DNA of 64,000 nt from positions 2,035,001 through 2,099,000 of the forward strand of contig JAJTWR010000266.1 in NCBI GenBank assembly GCA_021613335.1, given 5' to 3'. Position 1 is the stretch's first letter; each line of letters starts with the position of its first letter. The position numbers and the translations under genes are program-made. The notes below the pieces were generated by a model. The model worked only from the letters and a program-made list of their open reading frames with translations. It did not search any database and was not told where the DNA came from. Positions 45,156 to 64,000 of the stretch are shown here, piece by piece. Origin of the DNA: Whitmania pigra (taxonomy: Eukaryota; Annelida; Clitellata; Hirudinida; Haemopidae).

Positions 45156-47955
45156 TCATTCATTCCTGGCCCTTTTTCTTTGGGGCTGGTTGGTTGCGGT
45201 TCCTTCTGAAACTCCACGAGAACTTGGAAGAATGGTGGGCTTGGCATTGACTTGGGATTGTGCAGTTAGGAGGAGTTTGATGGCACTCAAGTTGAGCCTT
45301 TCACAGATAAGGAGATCTTTCATGGAGGCCATTTTCTGGCTTCTGAGCAGCAGTCTTACCTCATTTTCATCAACAGATTTTGTTTGATTGCATTTGTTTT
45401 CCTTTCCAGTTTGTATGTTTTGTATTTCGTCAATAGGATCAGATTTCTTGGAGCTGACATCATCGGGATTCTGAGATGCTGGATTGCCAAGATTTTCAAC
45501 ATTCCCCGAAGGATTTGAATCCGGTGAAAGTTTCTCGGAGTGTTTCAAATCGAGATCGCTCTTTTCCAAACCTTTTAAATCATCCATGCCATATCCACCA
45601 GATTCAGCATCCATATCCTGAGGCTCAAAGGAGATCTGGGCAATTATTATGTCGGTGTTGTTGTTGTCGGAACCCTCCCTGTCCATATCATCTTCCATTG
45701 GTTCTAGTTCGTTGGATGTTCCAATTTTCCCCTGAGAGAAATCTACTCGATCGCCATCTTTATTCTCAGGTTCACTTGACTTTGGCTCAAGACCTTTGCC
45801 TGTCAAGATAAGTTGGTCTTCCCCAGTACTTTCGTTTGAATCTTTGCCCTTCTGCTTCTTTTTACCAGACCTTTCGACCGGATTGCACGTGCTTCGATCC
45901 GTGCTGTCATTCTTGGACTGTTTTTCTTCATTTTCACTACTAATAGATATCTTCAGTGAGCTTCTGACTATCGGAAAAAATTTGGAGATGGTGTAGGACA
46001 TGTTTTTGGCCCAGATTATATGCAGTACTGGCATGCTACTGCCTTCCTCCCACTCGCAAATTCCATCAAAGAACCTCAAAACATCGGCGTAACACTCCGT
46101 GTCCGACAGCAACGAAGCATTGTCGCTCTGACGTGCATTCCTTTTAGTCTGAGGCTCGTCTGGCTTTCTTTCGGATGAATGATCACGAGAGGGCAACTGT
46201 GATTCGTCATGCTTCTCACCTGCTGCGGCCTCAGGGACATTTGGATTATTCGAGGTCAATCCATCCTGAATGGCACAACACGTCTTTATGATGTTTGGCA
46301 TGATTTCGTTGGCAATTTCATTGAATTCCCTGTAGATTTCATCATCTTCTCGATTGTAGTTGAACCTGGATGAGAAAAGTTTGTAAACCATGCAGATAAG
46401 TCAAACATTAACAAATAACAAATCTTTTTTTTCTTAAAGCTAATAAAAGTTAACTTTAAATTAAAATGTAAAGACTAATTTGCCAAAAATTTATACATTT
46501 AAGACTGAAGATGTTGCAACAATGCAGTTCATATTAAATTTAAAATTATTATTAATAGCAATAAATATACAAATAACTAGAAGCTTAACAGGAACACACA
46601 AAACATTCAAAAATTACCTGCTAGCCACTTGGGCAGCATCAGCCCAGCTCTTCAGTGCCTCTTTGTACTTTCTCCTCCTGTAGTAATAATTGCCCAGGTA
46701 AGTGTGAGGATAGATGTGAGAATTATTGTAGTGCTTCCGAGACATCTCTATGGCCTTCTTGTAAAGCTTGAACGACGATGGCCGACCCCCGTCTGTGGAA
46801 GGATGGATCTCTTCCAGGTCGGCCAAAACTCCAAGTGCAAGGGGATACCTAAAAAACAGCCATAGCAAGCTCAGCTAATCAATAGTAGTGGGTCATGTTT
46901 AACTTACTTGTCCAAGTGCTTTCTATCATAAAGATACCACAGTAGTTTCTGTTAATCATCACTTGAGCATTATAAATCTGTGATCTTTAAGTTTATTGTT
47001 GTGCAATAATTACACTTTCAGTCACTTACTTTTTGTATGACGGCCATTTCCAAACTTTCAGAAGTAGAGTTTATGATTGGGTTGATGCCCGCCACAAGAG
47101 TCGCTACCTCGGTGTACCTATTGCAGACCATTGGGGACTCGTACAACCAGCTCTTCTCGGGAGCAGTGCTGGTAACCGGATGACCACGCCTGTCTTCAGT
47201 GCCCTTTCCTTTGCGTTTGCAAAAAGTTTTATTTATGACAATCCAAATTTAAATCGTTAAAGTAATTTGCTATTACCGTGCCATGTTATTTCCGAAGTTA
47301 AAGATCCATTCTTGCCATAAACTGCCCAAACATGATCTTCTGTTACAGCCAAGTGAACGTCCTGAAGCCCCAATACTTGGCACCCGCAAACCACCCCGAA
47401 AGCCATACCAATGCAGTCCATCTTTTGCTCTAGAAATGCAGAATGTAAAAACATTTTGGAATTTTAAATTATTTTATGAGTTTTGCACTCACCATTGAAA
47501 AGGGTGTACAAAAATTGCAAATGGCCCTTGTCTTTGTAGAAAGTCCGACTAAGTGTATTCCATAAGATATCCGACACTTTCTTAACCAATGCAGTAGGAG
47601 TGTATTTTTTCAGTTCAAACTGCGATAGGTCGACATTGGCTTTGATGAGTTTCACGAATAATTCAAACAATAATTTTACATCATCTAATTCCACGATAGG
47701 AATGTTTTCGCTCAAGATCCCATTCAAATTGCCGTCTGCATCGCTGATATTTATTTTATGATTCGGTCTGCCTCTTGGCCTTTTCTCTAAAGGCTTATTG
47801 ACCGTCAACGAGTGCTCGACTATACCTAATACGATTGACAATAGAGTCAGATTTGGTTCCGTGTCAGAGGTTAATTGATCCTCAAAAAGCCCAACTACAT
47901 CACTAATGGTTTTCAAGGGAAAACGTTTTTTATCAATTTCCCGAAGTTCTTCCAT
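45156..47955 (-). CDS. MEN1: Menin
   Basis: Nuclear scaffold that links MLL/KMT2 methyltransferases, LEDGF and transcription factors such as JunD. Exons on the minus strand: 47955-47493, 47429-47277, 47208-47030, 46948-46908, 46848-46618, 46365-45156. All phases match and give 758 residues, against about 610 in human. Family blocks are easy to see: FPLKTISDVVGLFEDQL near the start, VKKVSDILWNTLSRTFYKDK, QDVHLAVTEDHVWAVYG, ITWHGKGTEDRRG, KLLWYLYDRKHLDKYPLALG, HIYPHTYLGNYYYRRR, FFDGICEWEEGSSMPVLHI, and the C-terminal KMASMKDLLICERLNLSAIK followed by LLLTAQSQVN. The extra length is a disordered acidic/Ser/Lys-rich insert of the last exon, between the folded core and the C-terminal block. The tail ends in a basic PQRKRARNE, a likely nuclear localisation signal. 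The start is 254 bp from the divergent ULK4 start. Confidence 0.97.
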
Positions 47956-48209
47956 GTCTTCGCGAATCTATATTTGTTTACCTGAAAAAAGGATTCGATT
48001 CTAGTCCTAAATTTCTTGCCGCTTGATTAATAAATTACATATATAATTTTTATTTTATGTAGCATTGATATTATCAAACTATTATAAATAAATGTATTAT
48101 ATATCCATAAAGTTACTGGTTGCGCTTGTGTTTGATAAACTTTTTCGCTTCTATAGTTACTAAGTGTTTTCAAAATAGAGTGGTTTCGTAGAGATCGAGA
48201 CTTATTGAC
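47956..48209. promoter_or_regulatory. Shared MEN1/ULK4 intergenic promoter region
   Basis: 254 bp between two start codons that point away from each other. Both 5' leaders and both core promoters must lie here unless there are upstream non-coding exons. The sequence is AT-rich and shows no CpG-rich core. Confidence 0.55.
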
Positions 48210-59554
<11,345 letters not shown>

Positions 59555-59871
59555 CGAAAAAGTGTGAAGCTCGAAGAAGAAGATAAACATATTATCATAT
59601 TATATTATAATATCATACCATATTATAATAACATATTAAAACCACTGGCCATCATCAGCTGCTATCAGCTTTCACAATCGGCTATTCACAGACCACGGCT
59701 TCACCTTTTCACGAACAATTTCAAATTGTTACTTTTTGCTAATTAATTTGGCTTCTTGTTCTTGTGGGTTATGTTCGCCATTTGTGTTGTTGTTCAAATA
59801 GAATGATAACGGTACATATTATTATATTATTTAAATGTCAATTAAATTTAAATTAAGCGTTTAAATTTCAG

Positions 59872-61562
59872 TTAAAAGCGGCGTTATTTAATGACAAGTT
59901 TGTTGGCGTCGATCTGTTGTTCACGGTCATGTTGGCAGTTGTGAGTAACAGGATGAGAATCAAGCTTGAATGTACCAATCAATCAATAGACATTGACCCG
60001 ACATTGATCTCAGTGTGTTGTTGTGTCTGCGTCCAAAATAGTACCAGGCATTCATGATGCAGAAGGACAAAATAATTACCATAATTAATCATCGAATAGG
60101 AAATTGATAAAAATTCGCTGGTCATCATTCTAATCATTAAAGTCAAAAATCGTTGATACTGGAGACCCAATAATCGGGGGTGGTTTAAGTACGAGTATTC
60201 TGCTAAGAAAAGAAAGACTTCAACGTCAGAATTCTTATTAAAACCATGAACTACGAACAAAAAAGACATGTTAGTGTTACTTTTTTTTAACTTAATAAGA
60301 AATATGACTGGCACAAAAGAGTTTTGTTAGAATTTAGCACTCGAGCAAAAAAAGGACCGCTTAAAAGCTAAACGCTATTATTCATTCGTTAAGTGGAAAT
60401 AATTTCATAGAATTATCTTTTTAAATGAGAGACTCATCATTCTAACTACACTCGAAATATTAGAAACATTTCCAAACAATTTCGGAGCTGTCTGAGCAAG
60501 GAACAAAAGTGCTCCTGTTTGGCTCGAACATTAACCCGGATAAGGTCCCCGAAGGTGACTTGGAAGCTGGTCTTGGTGTCAGGTGATAGAAAATAGGGCC
60601 TATTCGATTGTTCTTTTCATTTTAACGACTAATGATTTCGTATTGACTTCATATGATTTCTGCTGTAATACTTTTCTAAAAATAATTCTAATAAAACATT
60701 CCTAACAAAATATTCATAATAAACTTACCTCAGTTTGATTGTCTTCGGGAAAAGAGAAAATTTAACTCAATTCATCGAAGCTTATGAAGAACAAGCTGCC
60801 AACCAGGCCGGAGCCAGGATGCCTCTGAACATAACCCACAGGTACCTCTTCATAGGCTCAACAATACAGACCATGAAAAATATCAGAAGGTTTGTTTCAC
60901 GTCGAAAGAAATGTTTGAATTTTCGTTAGTTTTGGAGTTAAATGACAATTTAATTAATGCTTTTCAGCGAAATGTTTGTAATTTGTAAAACCTATCACCT
61001 TTATTTATTGCTGCTTCTAGGAAGGCGGCAGGATTTGTTCGCGATGTACCCTTGGCGGTCGGCATGAAACTCCCATACGCAGTGCCCCAGAGAGGCTAGT
61101 ATCTTCTGTCGGCTGTACTTGCATTCATTTTCATATATTGATTCAAACATTTCTTACTAGTGTGAGTAATAGCAATTGATTTGGTTAAAGCTATTAATTT
61201 CGCCTTGATGGAAACTTTAAAGGTGGAGGTCATGACTTGCCTCATTCGTCAGTCAAAGTAGATGAAAGAACTTTCCAAATTATGGTCTGTTAATTATTGA
61301 TTGGCTTAGAATGATTAGCATTGAAATGATTCTTAAGCACTGATTGGAACTGAGTTCATTGTTTTAAAAATCGATTATTATTTTAAAGTAACAATTTTAA
61401 CTAACTGATATCTTAATCTCAATCACTACATGAATTTGTTTTTTGCGAACGTGCGTGTTACAGTGCAAGAGGGGTGTCCGCTTCGCGTTCAGCGCAGATC
61501 TGATTGCAGTTCTGCAGGAGGGAGTTTTTGTGCCCGACCAAGTACCGAGAAACCAGCAATAG
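59872..61562 (+). CDS. 3' part of an unidentified multi-exon gene
   Basis: I do not recognise this gene. Four exons join in phase: 59872-59940 (ends LLFTVMLAV), 60488-60582 (GTKVLLFGSNINPDKVPEG), 60734-60889 (LIVFGKRENLTQFIEAYEEQ, later RYLFIGSTIQTMKNIRR) and 61021 to about 61081 (KAAGFVRDVPLAVGMKLPYA). A last exon, 61464-61562 (RGVRFAFSADLIAVLQEGVF), ends with TAG. The donor at 61081 (GTGCCC) is poor; if it is wrong, the frame stops at 61102 after VPQRG. The first exon opens at an acceptor, so a start exon must lie upstream. The nearest space is the 317 bp after the ULK4 stop or inside a ULK4 intron. The alternation of hydrophobic strands and helices suggests a soluble alpha/beta fold. No enzyme motif is visible. 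Confidence 0.55.
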
Positions 61563-62289
61563 AGCTGCGAAGCCCGGACTAAACTGTTTGATTTGTAGAC
61601 ATTTTTGTAATCCGGTGAAATAGTCTTTGAAATTGATAGTCAACGTTAACTTTTGGAAATTATGGAATTGATATTTCTAAACATATCAAAACAAAACTGA
61701 AATTTCGAAGTAACCTAACGATATGATTGCCCGTTAAATTTTTCTAAACTGGTCTTACCACTTTGTAGGTAAATATTTAATAGTTAATCTGTTGATTTAA
61801 TCTGGATGTATTACTTCTGTAAGAGACGCTTTGAAGCGCTTTAACGGAAAGAGACCCATTGATATAGCATAAACAACACACTCTGTTCCCAGAAATTACT
61901 TGCAGAGTATCGTCTTTATTTTTGTTGAGTTTGACAAGAGATTTTTTTGTGCACTCTTGTTCAGTCGAGGGGTTTGAATTTGTGTTGACTGAAGCCATTC
62001 CTACTTATCCATCGAAGCGTGTTTCCAATTCTTGGCAGATATTTGTGTGAATTCCTTTTGAAGTTTGGTTCTAAATTTACTGCGTTAGCAAGAAACACAT
62101 CTGAAAGCGTTTTTTTCTAAATCAAAAAAAATTTCGACTAATTCTAAAGCTTCGTGGAGACTAAAAGTTTGAAATGTTGTTGAAGAAATATCACGTCAGA
62201 AAATTAATAATGTGTTTGAGGGATTTTCAGCTTAGTTGCTGCTGGATAGCAAATCGTTTATTTCTGCTAATTGTTTGATGATTATGTTT
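61563..62289. other. Intergenic stretch between two tail-to-tail genes
   Basis: 727 bp between the stop codons of the unidentified plus-strand and minus-strand genes. No exon or repeat array is seen. Confidence 0.5.
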
Positions 62290-63823
62290 CTAGAACTCTT
62301 TCGGAAGTCCGTCAACAATGTGTTTCAACAACTTTTTTGTGGCATTCATAGCTTCTTGATCAAACTCACTTCGCTCTAAAGCGTTCTTGCAAACCTAAAC
62401 AACAGCAACTTTGCTTTTTTTAAACCTTACAAAATAAATTCTGATAAAGTTGAATTAAGCTAACATCATTCAAACCAAGTTCTTGTATAACATCATGCAA
62501 GTGGCTATAGGAATGGACTAGAAGACTCTGCAACATCTTCCTGCTGAGCCGTCTGTTCAAATTTTTTTCGACAATTTCTAACATGGTGCGAGAAATGCTG
62601 GGTTCTTTGAGCTACGAAAAAGAATCAAATTCAATTTCAAGTTCAGTCTTTAGAATTTGTCAAATTATATTTTCTTCTAATCTTTAAGGGATATATTTGC
62701 TAATGTTTTTCTTTTTAAAAAAATGTGCAAATCTTACTAAAATCATGAAACCCCTTCTCTTCACTGCATCGTTCAAATTCTTCAAAGGTTAAAGTTCATT
62801 AGCAGATTGAATTTAAGTACTACAAAAACCAAACAAATCCTCACCTCTACCAAGTGAAGGTTGTTGTCATGGAAACAACAAATAATTTTAAGTATTTTTC
62901 TAAAATGAATGATATTGCTTTTATGCAATGGCACAAAATACAAATAATGAATCCTTTGCTAATGGTTCTTAAAATGCAACTCTTACGTTTTTAAACTCAA
63001 TGTGGCTCTACCGGATTCTAGATATTTCATCAAAATAATTCTAAAAATTATCAGCAAACATGTTAAGCATATTATCTAAAGGTATAGATTTTTCAAAAGG
63101 CATTGAAAGATAAAAATACTTATTTGAAAATAGTGATTATAAGTTATTATCAATTATTAAGTTGAAAAAAATAAAGCGGTTATTTGCAATTAGATAAAAT
63201 ATTAACCCTCTGGCAAAGCAGAAATCGACTTTTTCGCATGATCGAAGAAGTACCTAAATAAATTAAGTTATGAGCTAACAAATAAAATCTCTAATCGGGC
63301 CATTGTGGGCTGCTAAACATTTGAAATGAAGAAAAAGATGACTTTTTGCTCACATTTTCAAATCTTGTCAAGTATTCGGTTTGGTCGTGGCAAACAATTG
63401 GAAGCATGTTGAGGATGTCTTCGAGCATGTTATCTGGATTCGAGAAATCGTCAATGTAGGTCTCAGCAAAAGAGAGCAAAGTTTCTGGGTAAGGACCCAC
63501 AATCTACAAGAGCGATAGTTTTTGAAAAATTTGCAAAAATTAATTAAACCAATATAAATTGAGAAATAATAATAATAATAATTATATATCACTAAATATT
63601 TATATTATTGTTTATAATGTTAATATTACAATTACAAGTCAAGTAAAATAAAAGTTATTAATGTTAACTATAATTATAATATTCCGACATATTGCTAACC
63701 TCATTAGCCAATAGTTTTGCTTCATCGTATTTCAGATAACCCTCCCAATTTTCCAGTTCTTCTTCTTGTATTCCGAATCTCTTCAGTCTCCTAACACCTA
63801 TGGCTTTCTTCAAGTTCTCAGTA
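62290..63823 (-). CDS. 3' half of an unidentified helical-repeat-like protein gene
   Basis: Eight minus-strand exons join with matching phases: 63823-63700, 63503-63354, 63253-63207, 63040-62987, 62899-62845, 62779-62738, 62611-62465, 62394-62290, ending in TAG, for about 241 residues. The gene continues to the right beyond the window. The product is entirely helical in appearance and rich in Leu, Glu, Lys and Asn (for example GPYPETLLSFAETYIDDF, ICCFHDNNLHLVENLND, LEIVEKNLNRRLSRKMLQ, KKLLKHIVDGLPKEF). This would suit an ARM/HEAT-type protein, but I cannot name a family. The C-terminal residue is Phe after KE. The introns are short (66-213 bp). Confidence 0.65.
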
Positions 63824-64000
63824 CTTCGTGTAAGACAAATTCAAATAAATTGCAATAATATTAACAATCAATAATGTAAGTAATATTAATAACAATATTA
63901 ATGTATGTAATATATTATATATATATATATCTTAAATTATTAATGATTGCTTAGAAAGATTTCAACTTGAACACGCTAACTTGCATATAAAACTATCTGC

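Overview
This is eukaryotic, animal-type nuclear DNA. It is AT-rich, and its protein-coding genes are split by GT-AG introns. Long stretches are simple repeats: ATT/AAT, CAT/GAT, GTGA and compound GATAAT/GATAAC/GATGAC arrays. The recognisable genes are an ERG/FLI-class ETS factor, a cell-surface apyrase (ENTPD), porphobilinogen deaminase (HMBS), menin (MEN1) and the cilium-associated pseudokinase ULK4. Together these point to a ciliated invertebrate animal. A lophotrochozoan such as an annelid or mollusc is my guess, and it is not proven by anything in the window. There are no bacterial, plasmid or CRISPR features.

Layout. 1-11.8 kb is a gene desert with many tandem repeats. 11.8-23.5 kb (minus strand) is the ETS gene; its largest intron holds a broken Tc1/mariner-type transposon with TA target duplication and matching inverted ends. 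23.5-27.3 kb has no gene I can support. 27.3-35.3 kb (minus) is a complete seven-exon ENTPD gene of 502 residues, with a tRNA-derived SINE in intron 6 and one arm of an inverted duplication in intron 1. 35.3-40.8 kb is intergenic and dominated by microsatellites, including a block of about 1.1 kb with a mirror-like order of repeat motifs and the second arm of the duplication.

From 40.85 kb the character changes to compact genes with few repeats. HMBS (plus, 11 exons, 370 residues) converges on MEN1 (minus, 6 exons, 758 residues). MEN1 is head to head with ULK4 (plus, 33 exons, 1306 residues) across 254 bp. After ULK4 come the 3' exons of an unidentified plus-strand gene (59.9-61.6 kb) and the 3' half of an unidentified minus-strand gene (62.3-63.8 kb) that runs off the window.

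Exon borders were assigned by hand from splice signals and reading phase. For the five named genes, every junction listed keeps the phase of the next exon, and the translated exons join into recognisable family sequences. The genes do not form a single pathway: haem synthesis (HMBS), chromatin regulation (MEN1), ciliary/scaffold function (ULK4), extracellular nucleotide hydrolysis (ENTPD) and ETS transcription control are neighbours without evident functional coupling.
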